From Leeuwenhoekiella nanhaiensis (GTDB lineage: Bacteria; Bacteroidota; Bacteroidia; Flavobacteriales; Flavobacteriaceae), in contig NZ_KZ319293.1 in the NCBI RefSeq assembly GCF_002744755.1, positions 62,001-126,000 of the forward strand: 64,000 bases of DNA, written 5' to 3'. The notes beneath the pieces are model-generated. The model saw nothing but the letters and a program-made list of their open reading frames with translations. It was not told the DNA's origin and did not search any database. The position numbers were made by a program, and so were the translations under genes. Below, one piece after another: positions 10,046 to 20,100 of this stretch. Within the stretch, counting starts at the first letter, position 1. Each line of letters begins with the position of its first letter.

Positions 10046-10747
10046 TTATTTTCTTCTGCTCCATTTTCTAATCGTGGGCGAACTGATGTACCACAGCACA
10101 AAGCCGCTCAGCACGGTTACTAGTCCCAAAACGGAAAAGATGCGCAACAGCAAATTATTGATGTCATCGCGGCCTTCATAGTCCATCGTGTGGGTCATCC
10201 ATAAAAAGTCAAACCAGCGCCAGTCGCGATGGCGTACGGTTTGAAAAGTTCCGTCAGCTACAGAAATATAGGCCTTTAACGCATCGTCGCCTTCATAGCT
10301 CACCACATAAGCCGGAAGCAATTTTTCCCGATACTCGTGATGCGCATCCGTCGCTTCTATTTTTTCAATTCCTGCAACCTTCAGCTCGGGTTTGATGTGC
10401 AAGGCCGCAATATTGAGGGCTTCTTCAGGGGTGATTCCGTCTTTTAGAGAACCTGTTTGAGCATCGTATAAAGAGCTATTGTTAATCCAGTAATAAGGTT
10501 TGCTATTGATTTCGCGCAGCGCAAGACTTGAGATTTTTAAAGTCGAATCTAATGCTGCCGGACTAATGAGTTCGCCAAAGGCGGTCTTACTGACCTCCTG
10601 CCGAAAATGATCGCCGTGAATCTCATCAATGTCGGTCCAGCTGAAGTAGAGTCCGCTTACCGTCCACATGATAAACTGAATCCCGATAAACAATCCCAAA
10701 TACCGGTGTATTTTTCTGATTTTTTTACGTGCTCTTAATTTCCCCAT
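10046..10747 (-). CDS. PepSY domain membrane protein
   Basis: A 233-residue PepSY-associated transmembrane protein. The first membrane helix (about 14-36) carries the family motif KIHRYLGLFIGIQF. A periplasmic PepSY-like part spans about 40-190, and a second helix lies at about 205-227 (SVLGLVTVLSGFVLWYI). HTMDYEGRDD and the W-rich HRDWRWFDFLWMTH are typical of this family near metal and redox systems. The gene sits 3 bases after copA and 15 before the DUF305 gene. Relatives are often annotated as reductase-like components, but no heme or flavin residues can be proved here. Role in copper handling is inferred from position only. Confidence 0.8.
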   Translation of the reverse strand: MGKLRARKKIRKIHRYLGLFIGIQFIMWTVSGLYFSWTDIDEIHGDHFRQEVSKTAFGELISPAALDSTLKISSLALREINSKPYYWINNSSLYDAQTGSLKDGITPEEALNIAALHIKPELKVAGIEKIEATDAHHEYREKLLPAYVVSYEGDDALKAYISVADGTFQTVRHRDWRWFDFLWMTHTMDYEGRDDINNLLLRIFSVLGLVTVLSGFVLWYISSPTIRKWSRRK

Positions 10748-10750
10748 AGA

Positions 10751-13273
10751 TTATTCTAAAGATTTACTGCGCAGGCGCAGGGCGTTTGCAATTACCGATA
10801 CCGAACTGAAACTCATCGCCAGAGCCGCAATCATCGGCGAAAGTAAAATTCCGAAAAACGGAAACAAAACTCCCGCTGCGACCGGCACTCCCACCGAATT
10901 GTAAATAAGCGCAAAAAACAGATTTTGCTTGATGTTGCGCATCACTGCATCGCTCAGGTTTCGGGCTTTTACGATACCGTGAAGATCGCCTTTAACCAAC
11001 GTAATAGCCGCGCTTTCAATAGCCACATCGGTACCGGTGCCCATAGCGATACCCACGTTGCTCTGTGCCAAAGCGGGAGCGTCATTGATCCCGTCACCGG
11101 CCATAGCCACGCGATGTCCTTCTTTTTGCAGGCGTTCTACCTCGTTTAATTTGTCCTGCGGAAGCATTTCGGCCTTAAAACTGGTGAGATTCAACTCCTG
11201 CGCTACCGCACGGGCCGTATCTTCATTATCGCCGGTAAGCATAATGACGTCAATGCCTTTCTCCCGTAAGGCGTTAATCGCCTGTTCACTGGTTGCCTTG
11301 ATTTTGTCTGAAATCACCACATAGCCTACCGCCTTTTGATCTACCGCCAGAAACGAAACGGTTTTGCCTTTCTTCTGTTGGGCAAGCGCTTCCTGCTGCA
11401 AGGCTTCAGGAATGGCAGCCTCTGCCTGTTGCATCATCTTCTCATTACCCAGTGCCAGGTTTTTACCTTCAAAACTTCCTGTCACGCCCTTGCCGGTTAC
11501 CGCTTTAAAGTTTTCGGCTTTGCCGGGTTTCACTCCCTGTTCTTTCGCATAGCGGATGGTTGCCTCAGCCAGCGGATGCTCACTCTGATTATTGAGCGCG
11601 GCGATGTAGGTGAGAACTTGACTTTCGTCAAAACCTGCAGCACTGCCTATGGCTTCTACCGAAGGTTTCCCTTCGGTTATGGTACCCGTTTTATCAATGA
11701 TAAGCGTATCTATCTTATCCATTTTTTCGAGGGCTTCGGCATTCTTAATCAGCACTCCGTTTTGCGCACCTTTACCCACGCCAACCATAACCGACATCGG
11801 TGTGGCAAGCCCTAAAGCACAGGGACAGGCTATGATGAGCACGGCAATGGCGTTTACCAGTGCGTAAACGTACACCGGTTCGGGGCCAAAAACAGCCCAG
11901 ATCACAAAGGTGAGCACCGCAATAACCACCACTACCGGCACAAAATAGGACGAAATCTTATCGGCCAGTTTCTGAATAGGCGCCTGACTGCGACTGGCCT
12001 TATTAACCATCTCAATGATTTGGGCCAGCAGGGTTTCTCCGCCTATTTTTTCGGCTTTCATTAAAAAAGACTGACTGCCGTTGATGGTACCGCTGCTCAC
12101 CGAATCGCCTTCAGCTTTAGAAACCGGCATAGGCTCCCCGGTAATCATAGACTCGTCAATGGAGGTCTCTCCCTCAGTAATGATACCGTCTACCGGGATT
12201 TTGTCGCCGGGTTTTACACGTAAAATATCGCCTTTTTCAATAGCATCTATAGACACCTCCTCTTCTTCCCCGTCAATCACTTTTACCGCTTTGTTGGGCG
12301 CCAGTTTCAGCAGTTCTTTAACGGCTGAATTGGTCTTGCTGTGGGCACGGGCTTCAAGGACCTGCCCCATAAGCACAAGCGTAAGGATAACGGTCGCTGC
12401 CTCAAAGTAGACGTGCACGGTACCCGCTTCGGTCTTGAATTGAGGCGGAAAGAAATCGGGCACCAGCATCCCAAACAAACTGAACAACCAGGCTACCCCG
12501 GCACCGATGCCGATAAGCGTAAACATATTGAGATTCCAGGTCTTAACCGATCTCCAGGCGCGCTCAAAAAACATCCAGGTCGCGTAAAACACCACCGGAA
12601 GCGAAAGTGCAAACTGCACCCAGTTCCAGTATTTAAGCGGCATCAGATCGTACAGCGGATTGTTGCTGATCATCTCGCTCATCGCAATGATGAAAATAGG
12701 CAGGGTAAAAGCCCCTGAAATCCACAATTTGCGCAGCAGCTTTTTGTAAGTCTTTTCTTCGGCAGAAAGATCGGGTTCTTTAGGAACCAAATCCATCCCG
12801 CAAATGGGGCAGCTTCCGGGCTCATCCTCTACAATTTCGGGGTGCATGGGACAGGTATAACTACCTGCATTTGCACTTCCTGGAACGGCAGATACCTCTT
12901 CTACCAGGTCCATTCCACAAACCGGGCAGTCTCCCGGTTGGTCATAGGTCTTATCACCCTCACAATGCATCGGGCAGTAAAAGACACCTGTTCCTTTACC
13001 TTTAGAAGCTGCTTTTTTCGGTTTATGATTCTTATCGTGATGCCGGTGATCGCCGGGCATATGAATACTGTAGTTGCCGCCATCCGCTTCAAGGGCCTGC
13101 TTAAACGTATCGAGTTTTATGTGATGATCCATCTCTATAACCGCTTCCGCTTTTTCTAAATTGACCTCCACATTTTTCACACCTTCAACCCCGGCCAGCG
13201 TTTGCTCTACATGATTGCGACAACCGTTACAGGTCATTCCGCTTATGCTATAGGTATGTTTCATTGTTTTCAT
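10751..13273 (-). CDS. copA: Copper-translocating P1B-type ATPase
   Basis: An 840-residue Cu(I) exporter of the inner membrane. An HMA domain (about 4-70, C15 and C18 in MTCNGC) is followed by a His-rich linker and two heavy-metal binding domains at 98-125 and 139-165 (CPMH...CPVCGMDL and CPMH...CPICGMDL). Eight membrane helices carry the CPC metal site at C483-P484-C485. TGE is at 378-380, the phosphorylated D527 lies in DKTGT, HP at 566-567, and GDGINDAP at 726-733. ATG at codon 1 or codon 4 could start it. Its leader holds a 7-base minisatellite about 45 bases upstream. It heads the run copA-PepSY-DUF305-cusB. Confidence 0.96.
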   Translation of the reverse strand: MKTMKHTYSISGMTCNGCRNHVEQTLAGVEGVKNVEVNLEKAEAVIEMDHHIKLDTFKQALEADGGNYSIHMPGDHRHHDKNHKPKKAASKGKGTGVFYCPMHCEGDKTYDQPGDCPVCGMDLVEEVSAVPGSANAGSYTCPMHPEIVEDEPGSCPICGMDLVPKEPDLSAEEKTYKKLLRKLWISGAFTLPIFIIAMSEMISNNPLYDLMPLKYWNWVQFALSLPVVFYATWMFFERAWRSVKTWNLNMFTLIGIGAGVAWLFSLFGMLVPDFFPPQFKTEAGTVHVYFEAATVILTLVLMGQVLEARAHSKTNSAVKELLKLAPNKAVKVIDGEEEEVSIDAIEKGDILRVKPGDKIPVDGIITEGETSIDESMITGEPMPVSKAEGDSVSSGTINGSQSFLMKAEKIGGETLLAQIIEMVNKASRSQAPIQKLADKISSYFVPVVVVIAVLTFVIWAVFGPEPVYVYALVNAIAVLIIACPCALGLATPMSVMVGVGKGAQNGVLIKNAEALEKMDKIDTLIIDKTGTITEGKPSVEAIGSAAGFDESQVLTYIAALNNQSEHPLAEATIRYAKEQGVKPGKAENFKAVTGKGVTGSFEGKNLALGNEKMMQQAEAAIPEALQQEALAQQKKGKTVSFLAVDQKAVGYVVISDKIKATSEQAINALREKGIDVIMLTGDNEDTARAVAQELNLTSFKAEMLPQDKLNEVERLQKEGHRVAMAGDGINDAPALAQSNVGIAMGTGTDVAIESAAITLVKGDLHGIVKARNLSDAVMRNIKQNLFFALIYNSVGVPVAAGVLFPFFGILLSPMIAALAMSFSSVSVIANALRLRSKSLE

Positions 13274-13317
13274 ATTCAGGATTGGGACAATATTTGTTTC
13301 TTATTCCTTGTTTCTTG

Positions 13318-13392
<75 letters not shown>

Positions 13393-13486
13393 TAAAGCTG
13401 AAAAAAAGTGGAATCGTTGAATCGTTTTTGAGCACTTCGTGATCCTGTTTTTCACTTCTCCTTTTAGAATAAGTCTTTTAAAAATT

Positions 13487-13513
13487 GGTTCTCGGCTACG
13501 CTCGAACTGACAT
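13487..13513. repeat. Interspersed repeat R1, copy 1 (27 bp)
   Basis: Begins GGTTCTCGGC and ends GCTCGAACTGACAT on the + strand. It differs from the copy at 17093-17119 at two bases. The same ends frame the longer copy inside cusA at 18551-18601. Confidence 0.85.
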
Positions 13514-13581
13514 CCATTTTCGTTTCTTACCTCCTACTTCTCACCACTTACTTTCTACTTCTCACTATTTTCAACACCATT

Positions 13582-13636
13582 GGCTTCTATACAATTTTGA
13601 AATAGCTTTTGCTACTACAAACTCACTCAACCGCCG
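13582..13636. repeat. Interspersed repeat R2, copy 1 (55 bp)
   Basis: Runs from GGCTTCTATACAA to CTCAACCGCCG. It matches 17035-17089 over its full 55 bases at roughly three quarters of positions, with no gap. In both spacers an R1 copy lies close by, which points to a composite repetitive element. Confidence 0.7.
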
Positions 13637-13736
13637 TTTAATTCTGCCAACTGAGACTGCAAACTGCTTAGTCAATTTTCACCTCTTACTTCTAAAATCT
13701 TTAGTCTCACATCTAATATCTTAGATCTAGCAGCTA

Positions 13737-14963
13737 TCAAACAAAAAACTTAACAATCAAGCCCCCGGCAAGCCATACATAGCAAATAAAAGCTGTATAC
13801 TTCAGTGTGTTCTCCAGGGTTTTACTCTTAGGCGCCATTTCCTTCATATGCATAATATCGTTTCGCTTAAAAAAGCCCAGGTAGAGCAAGTATCCCGAAA
13901 TAGCCAAAAAGACCAGATTGAGGTAAAAGGTATAATCGATTTTGAAATACTCGGAATCCTGAATCGTAACCTGTGAAGAATCCGGTAGAATACTGAACAC
14001 GTCAAACGAATAATGCAGGATTAACGAAGCTCCTACCAATGCGCTAAAAAGCAGAAAGAGAATAAACAAAGACATCTTCCACCCGTAGTATTTGGCATTG
14101 ATGCGCAAAATGGGAAACACCACCAGATCACTAAAGATAAAGGCCATTACCCCTGCAAAACTGACCCCTTTACCAAAGAGCAAAGCCGCTAACGGAATAT
14201 TACCCATAGAACCGATAAACGTGATAAAAGCGGCCACAGGACCCACTAAGATATGTTCCAGAATTTCAAGAAACGAGAAATCAGTATTGCCGTTACCGGT
14301 TCCGGTAAAGAGTGTTTGAAACCACGCATCGGGCACAAAGGCCGCGACAATACCTGCTATGGTAAAGCCTACGGTGACATCTTTCCAAACCATCTTCCAC
14401 TCCATCCCATATTGTTTGGAAACCTTAGCCCAACTTTCTTCAGACTTCATTTTATCTTTCCAGGATTTGGAATTTTCGTCGTCGTCTTTGTCGTTGTCCT
14501 CTAAATTTTTCCGGGCTTTCTCAATGAGCTTTTTAGGATTGATGAGGCGTATGAGCAGCCAGCTGATGAGTATTAACAAAATTCCGCCAACGTACTCGCC
14601 TACCACAAACTGCCATCCCAGAAATATCGAAATGATGATTCCTAATTCAATCACCAAATTTGTAGAAGCCAGCAAAAAGGCGATACTCGATACAAAACTG
14701 GCTCCTTTTTTAAACAGGGATTTGGTAGATGCCAAAGCTGCAAAACTGCACGAACTGCTGATAAACCCGAAGAAGGTGCCGAGCAAAACGCCTTTGCCTT
14801 CGGCTCCTCCCATGGTTTCTTGCATCTTCTTTTCGGTTACAAAAATCTGGATCATACTGCTTATCACATAGCCCAGGGCAAACGCCCAGAGTGCCATCCA
14901 AAAAAATCCGGTTGTTGTATAGGCTGCCTCACCCCATTGTTTTAAAAAATCATTCATAGTCAC
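13737..14963 (-). CDS. Permease, DUF318/ArsP-type
   Basis: A 408-residue integral membrane protein of the permease family that includes ArsP (two related membrane halves). Helices can be seen at about 15-38, 55-80, 82-105, 115-140, 205-225, 235-265, 270-300, 305-330, 350-375 and 385-408. A charged cytoplasmic loop (about 150-195, rich in Asp, Glu, Lys) separates the halves. The motifs GFISSSCSFAALA and GSMGNIPLAALLFGKGVSF mark the paired half-repeats; the first contains a Cys. In copper islands of this phylum such permeases are common, but the substrate is not known. It lies 81 bases after the DUF3347 lipoprotein gene. Confidence 0.85.
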   Translation of the reverse strand: MTMNDFLKQWGEAAYTTTGFFWMALWAFALGYVISSMIQIFVTEKKMQETMGGAEGKGVLLGTFFGFISSSCSFAALASTKSLFKKGASFVSSIAFLLASTNLVIELGIIISIFLGWQFVVGEYVGGILLILISWLLIRLINPKKLIEKARKNLEDNDKDDDENSKSWKDKMKSEESWAKVSKQYGMEWKMVWKDVTVGFTIAGIVAAFVPDAWFQTLFTGTGNGNTDFSFLEILEHILVGPVAAFITFIGSMGNIPLAALLFGKGVSFAGVMAFIFSDLVVFPILRINAKYYGWKMSLFILFLLFSALVGASLILHYSFDVFSILPDSSQVTIQDSEYFKIDYTFYLNLVFLAISGYLLYLGFFKRNDIMHMKEMAPKSKTLENTLKYTAFICYVWLAGGLIVKFFV

Positions 14964-15044
14964 GTACTATTTATGGTTTGGTTGTTTCTTAGGTTGGAAT
15001 CAGGGAAATTCCAGGCCCTTAAAGTTCAGGAGCAGGAAGTAATC

Positions 15045-15659
15045 CTACCTGGTAATCGTGGCAGTCACAGAGCCACAGGTAAGCATCTGGTCTCCATAAT
15101 ACGGATTTTTGATAGCGGCTTCATTAGAAAGCCAGTCTCCACCTTTACCGTCAAAAGCCATTGGACAATGCTGCTTGTACAGGGTTCCGCTGTTTAAAGT
15201 TCCTTTAAAATAGGCTTCGGCAGCGTTAGAGAACTGTGAAAATGAGGTACGCTGCACTTTTAAATCTTCACTTGCAGCGATAGCACTGGCTGCAGATTTT
15301 AATTTCGCATTGCTTTCGTCAAAAATCATGGCCAGATTTGCAGCCTCCTGCTTGGCTTTAGCCGGGTCTGAAGCTATAAGTGCCAGACGAACGCTGTTGT
15401 AAGCTTTCCACACTGCGGCCACGTTCTCATCCTCAAAGCTTAGCGCGACATCGTCTGTCTTCATTTCTGCATCTGTGTGCATCGAATGATCCATATCTGC
15501 GCCATCCATATGGTCCATTCCCTCCATTTCCTGCTCATCAACCATACGCTCTTCTACCAATGCGTCTTCGCTCTCGTTGTTATTCTTTTTGTCGTTTCCG
15601 CAAGAGGTGATGCTTAGCGCGGTAGCCGCGATCATTACAAATTTTACTGTGTTTTTCAT
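15045..15659 (-). CDS. DUF3347 lipoprotein, putative copper-binding
   Basis: A 204-residue lipoprotein. The signal peptide ends in a lipobox with C20 (SITSC). Residues about 32-70 form a Met/His/Asp-rich stretch (MEGMDHMDGADMDHSMH), a classic low-affinity copper sponge. The DUF3347 domain fills about 70-204 and ends with HCPMAFDGKGG and KNPYYGDQMLTCGS, nearly the same as the C-terminus of the CusB-type adaptor at 7816-9537. It would sit in the periplasm or outer membrane and pass copper to the CusABC pump (inference). It follows the TolC gene by 11 bases. Confidence 0.9.
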   Translation of the reverse strand: MKNTVKFVMIAATALSITSCGNDKKNNNESEDALVEERMVDEQEMEGMDHMDGADMDHSMHTDAEMKTDDVALSFEDENVAAVWKAYNSVRLALIASDPAKAKQEAANLAMIFDESNAKLKSAASAIAASEDLKVQRTSFSQFSNAAEAYFKGTLNSGTLYKQHCPMAFDGKGGDWLSNEAAIKNPYYGDQMLTCGSVTATITR

Positions 15660-15670
15660 GGTGTTTAATT

Positions 15671-16915
15671 TTAAAATTGAATTAGATAATTGAGTATTGC
15701 GGCCTGCTCGTAATAGCGCTGTACCGCTTCGATTTGTTTGGTTTGAATAGTTAATTGCAGTTCCTGTATATCGAGCACTTCACTAAAATCTATAGTTCCG
15801 GTCTCGTAATTTTTCAGCAAAATAGACTCGGCATCCCGTGCCTGTTTTAAGTTTTGCTCCTGTGTACTGTACTGTATGCGGGCGGTGTTTCTATTCTTTT
15901 GCGCTTCCGCGAAAAGGCTTCGCAACTTGTTGAGGCGTTGCGAACGCTGAGCTTCAACTTCCTGCTGCCTCAATTCGTTTTGCCGGGTAACCGATTTGTA
16001 TTTGCTATTGAAAATAGGCACCGAAACCGAAACCATAGGCATCACAATATCTTTCCCATTGTCTGGCATCATCATATCGGTGCGTTCCGAAACCGGAATA
16101 TAATCAAGACCTACACCAAATTTGGGAGCAGCCTCCCGCTGGTTAAGCGCTTCGGCACTGGCGATACTTTCGTAGATTCGGTCATATTTGAGCAGCTCGG
16201 GATTTTGCTCCAAAACTTCCAGCGAAGCTTCCGGATCTGAAACCGGAATCGCCAGACTGTCAACAATACGCACCGGCGCTGATCCCTCTGCATTCAACAA
16301 CGCATTAAACTGAATCTGTGCAGCCGTAAGTTCTTCGGCAAGCACCTGGCGTTGTGCCTCGAGTTCATTTTGCCTGATCTGAATTTTTAAAAAATCTACC
16401 GCCGAAGCTTTTCCCACCTCAACCGCAGTTAAGGCCAACTCTTCATAGGTTTTTAAAAGTTCTTTGTTTTGCTGTAAAACGAGCATCCGGGCCTTGATGC
16501 CGTACATCGCATAATAGCTTTGGGTCACCTCGAGCTGAAGCTTTCGCTTTGCGATCACATATTCCAGATACTCAGCCTCTGCCGTGGCATCCTGAGCGGC
16601 AATACGGGCGTTAATCGTACCAAACCAGGGCAGCATTTGCTTCACCGAAAAACGGGCACGCTGCGCCCCCGTGCGTGTCTCGGGGGTACTCACAAAATAA
16701 CCCACTGCAAACTCGGTATCGGGAAGTGTATTGACTTCAGTGGCCTTTTCCTGAGCCACGTTGTAGCGCAGTTCATAGGCCCTGATCTCGGGATTTGCCA
16801 CAACCGCCTGCTCCAGATAATCACTGAGTTGCTGAGAGCTCAAGTCCTTGATGCCTACGATTAGGAGGGCCAAAATCAAGGTTAGCATACCCTTGTATGG
16901 TTTTATGCTGTTCAT
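15671..16915 (-). CDS. cusC: TolC-family outer-membrane channel (CusC-like)
   Basis: A 414-residue outer-membrane efflux protein. An N-terminal signal (about 11-28) precedes two OEP repeats of long helices: about 30-210 and 225-414. Visible family features are ANPEIRAYELR near the start, YYAMYGIKARMLVLQ, and the closing QELQLTIQTKQIEAVQRYYEQAAILNY region. The length is normal for CusC-type channels without long loops. The gene lies between cusA and the DUF3347 lipoprotein gene on the same strand, so it should be the exit duct of the CusABC pump. Confidence 0.9.
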   Translation of the reverse strand: MNSIKPYKGMLTLILALLIVGIKDLSSQQLSDYLEQAVVANPEIRAYELRYNVAQEKATEVNTLPDTEFAVGYFVSTPETRTGAQRARFSVKQMLPWFGTINARIAAQDATAEAEYLEYVIAKRKLQLEVTQSYYAMYGIKARMLVLQQNKELLKTYEELALTAVEVGKASAVDFLKIQIRQNELEAQRQVLAEELTAAQIQFNALLNAEGSAPVRIVDSLAIPVSDPEASLEVLEQNPELLKYDRIYESIASAEALNQREAAPKFGVGLDYIPVSERTDMMMPDNGKDIVMPMVSVSVPIFNSKYKSVTRQNELRQQEVEAQRSQRLNKLRSLFAEAQKNRNTARIQYSTQEQNLKQARDAESILLKNYETGTIDFSEVLDIQELQLTIQTKQIEAVQRYYEQAAILNYLIQF

Positions 16916-17034
16916 TATTTATTATTTATTATTCGGTTCGCGGTTTGCAGTTTTCATTTTTCACTTCTTACCTCTTACCTTTTACTTTCAACTTCGTACT
17001 TCGTATTTCGTATTTTCTACTTTAAAACATCCCT

Positions 17035-17089
17035 GACTTCGATACAAATTTGAAATTGCCCACGCTATTTCAAATGCACTCAGCCGCCG
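17035..17089. repeat. Interspersed repeat R2, copy 2 (55 bp)
   Basis: Runs from GACTTCGATACAAA to CTCAGCCGCCG. Gap-free partner of 13582-13636. Three bases separate it from an R1 copy. Confidence 0.7.
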
Positions 17090-17092
17090 GTT

Positions 17093-17119
17093 GGTTCTCG
17101 ACTGCGCTCGAACTGACAT
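17093..17119. repeat. Interspersed repeat R1, copy 2 (27 bp)
   Basis: Begins GGTTCTCGACTGCG and ends CTCGAACTGACAT. Its central CGAxTGCGCTCGA region is partly self-complementary (TCGA...TCGA), typical of small palindromic repeats that spread in Bacteroidota spacers. Confidence 0.85.
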
Positions 17120-17174
17120 CTATTTTTAATTTTTACTTTCTATCTTATACTTTCAACTTTTCACTTCTTACCTC

Positions 17175-20100
17175 TTACTTATTACTTCTAACAAGCTTCC
17201 GTTCCTTGTACCAGCTGTATAAAACCGGAACGATGAAATAAGAAGTTACGTCAATGATCATTCCACCGAAAACGGGGATGGCCATTGGGATCATAATATC
17301 ACTTCCCCTTCCGGTTGACGTGAGTACCGGTAACAGTGCTAAAATCGTGGTTACCGTGGTCATCAGACACGGACGTATACGCTTGCCTGCTGCGATAAGC
17401 GTCGCCTCTCGTATTTCTTTACGATCTTCAGGGCTTTCCTTTTTAAAAGTTTGCGTCAGATAGGTCGCCATTACCACACCGTCATCAGTAGCAATTCCAA
17501 ACAGGGCGATAAAGCCGACCCAAACCGCCACACTGAGGTTTATGGTTTTCATATTGAACAGATCGCGGACATTTTCGCCAAAAAAACTGAAGTTTAAAAA
17601 CCAATCCTGCCCGTACAGCCACATCATAATAAAGCCACCCGCAAAAGCCACGGCGATGCCCGTAAAGACCATTAGCGATGTAGAAACAGAACGAAACTGA
17701 AAATACAAAATCAGGAAAATGATGAGCAAACACAGCGGTACAACCACACTCAGTGTTTTTTCCGCCCGCAGCTGGTTTTCATAAGTCCCCGTAAACTGAT
17801 AACTGATTCCCTGAGGCACGACGAGTTCGCCGGAATCAATTTTAGACTGAATGAGGCGCTGCGCATTTTCGACCACATTGACCTCGGCATAACCGTCCTG
17901 TTTGTCAAAAAGCACATAGCCTACCAGAAAAGTATCTTCGCTCTTGATCACCTGCGGCCCCTGCTCGTATTTAATCGTGACGAGTTCGCTAAGCGGCACC
18001 GGACTCCCCTTCTCCACCGGAACGTAGATGGATTTTAAATCATCGGGCGTGTCACGCAGTTCGCGGGGATAACGCACCCGCACAGCATAACGCTCGCGAC
18101 CTTCTACGGTTTGGGTGATAGGCATACCCCCAACCGCTATTTCAAGCACCTGTTGCACCTGCTCAATGCTGATGCCGTAACGTACCAGACGATCCCGGTC
18201 GATATCGATAAGCAAATAGGGTTTGCCTACGATGCGGTCTGCAAAAACCGCCTCTTCCTTAACGCCTTCGGCCTGTTTTAGAATCGTTTCCAGTTTCAGA
18301 CCAAAAGCTTCAATCTGGCGCAGGTCCTGACCTTTAACTTTAATCCCCATAGGCGCACGCATCCCGGTTTGCAGCATCATCAAACGGGTTTCAATAGGCT
18401 GTAATTTGGGCGCTGAAGTTACACCGGGAAGTTTGGTTACCCGCGCGATCTCATTCCAGATATCATCGGCCGATTCAATTTCAGGACGCCAGTTGCGGTA
18501 GTATTCGCCGTCTTCATCTTCCACCAGCTGATCTGCACTGACCGGGAAAGGGTTCTCGACTGTACTTCGACCCTGCTCAGCAGAACCGCTCGAACTGACA
18601 TCATTTTCGTCAGATAAATCTAAATTGGGATTAGCCGTCCTTCCGCCGTTCTTAAGTACAAAAAAACCGTCTTCGTCTACCTGATAACGCTGCCGCTTAC
18701 CGTTTGCATTAAACATAAACTCAGGTTTGTACTGGATGATGTTTTCATACATAGATAAGGGCGCAGGGTCCAGCGCAGACTCGGTACGTCCGGCTTTACC
18801 CACCACCGTTTCAATTTCGGGAATACTGGCTACTGCCATATCGAGCTGCTGCAATACCCGCTTGTTTTCTTCAACTCCGGTGTGCGGTAAAGAAGTTGGC
18901 ATCAGCAGAAAAGTGCCTTCATTGAGTGCCGGCATAAATTCTTTTCCGGTGTTGCTTAGGATAAAACCCCCGCAAATCAACACCGTGAGCGGAACGCTCA
19001 GGAATAACAGTCGATTTGACAATGCCCAGCGGAGGATGCGTTCGTAAAAATGCTGCAGGACCCAGAAGGCTCCAAAAAATACCCCACAGATAAAAGCGAC
19101 AAAGATAAGATTGATCAGAATGCTTCGGTCGAAGCCCAGAGGACGCCAATAGGTCGCCAGCAAAAACACAATTGCCGTAATCACTACAATGCCTTCCGCC
19201 TGCGGCAAACCCTTAAAAGGTAACTTTTCCGCTTTGCGTAAAAAATAGAGCACACCAAAAGCAATCAATACCAAGCCTAACCAGTATCCCAATACAATAG
19301 CCAGTACTCCCAATGCTATTAAAAGTACCTGAAACGCATTTGCAAGGGGAGTTCGCAGTTGTTTTCTGCGGAAAATCAAAGCCGCGAAAGGCGGGATGAG
19401 AAACAAAGCGATAACCAATGATGCTGCAAGTGCCACAGTTTTAGTAAAAGCCAGAGGCCGGAAGAGTTTACCTTCGGCACCAATCATCGTAAATACCGGA
19501 ATAAAACTGATGATGGTAGTCAGTACCGCGGTTACAATAGCACCCGAAACCTCAGCAGTAGCATTGTAAATCAGGGTGTTTAACGGAAGTTTTTCGGTCT
19601 GATTTTCCTGCTCATCCAGATGCCTTATCATATTTTCGGTGAGAATAACACCGACATCGACCATGGTGCCTATCGCGATCGCAATACCCGATAAGGCTAC
19701 GATATTGGCATCTACCTCAAATAATTTCATGGCAATAAATACCATAAGTACAGCGACCGGCAACAGGCCTGAGATTAGTGCCGAAGCCCTGAGGTTGAAC
19801 ACCATAACGATAATAACCAGAATGGTGATGAGAATTTCCATCGTGAGGGCTTCATCGAGCGTGCCCAAAGTTTCCTGAATCAGTTGCGTACGATCGTAAA
19901 ACGGAACAATAGTCAGTTGGGATTTGGTGCCGTCAGTAAGGGTTTTTGAGGGCATACCACCACTAATCTCGGCGATTTTCTCCTTCACATTAGTAATCAC
20001 CTCCATCGGGTTTGCGCCGTAACGCGCCACCACAACTCCACCTACAACCTCAGCACCTTCCTTGTCGAGAATGCCCCGGCGTGGTGCGGGTCCCAGAGAA

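Larger units (their letters stand above)
16958..17178. repeat. Perfect 21-bp direct repeat, copies 200 bp apart
   Basis: TTTTCACTTCTTACCTCTTA plus C occurs at 16958-16978 and exactly again at 17158-17178. The second copy covers the cusA stop codon. Together with R1 and R2 between them these repeats account for most of the cusA-cusC spacer. Confidence 0.85.

Noticed and set aside
16934-17010. Degenerate CGGTTCGCGGTTTGCAG and TTCGTATTTCG stretches considered as a second minisatellite
   Set aside because: Units are too irregular to define a period.
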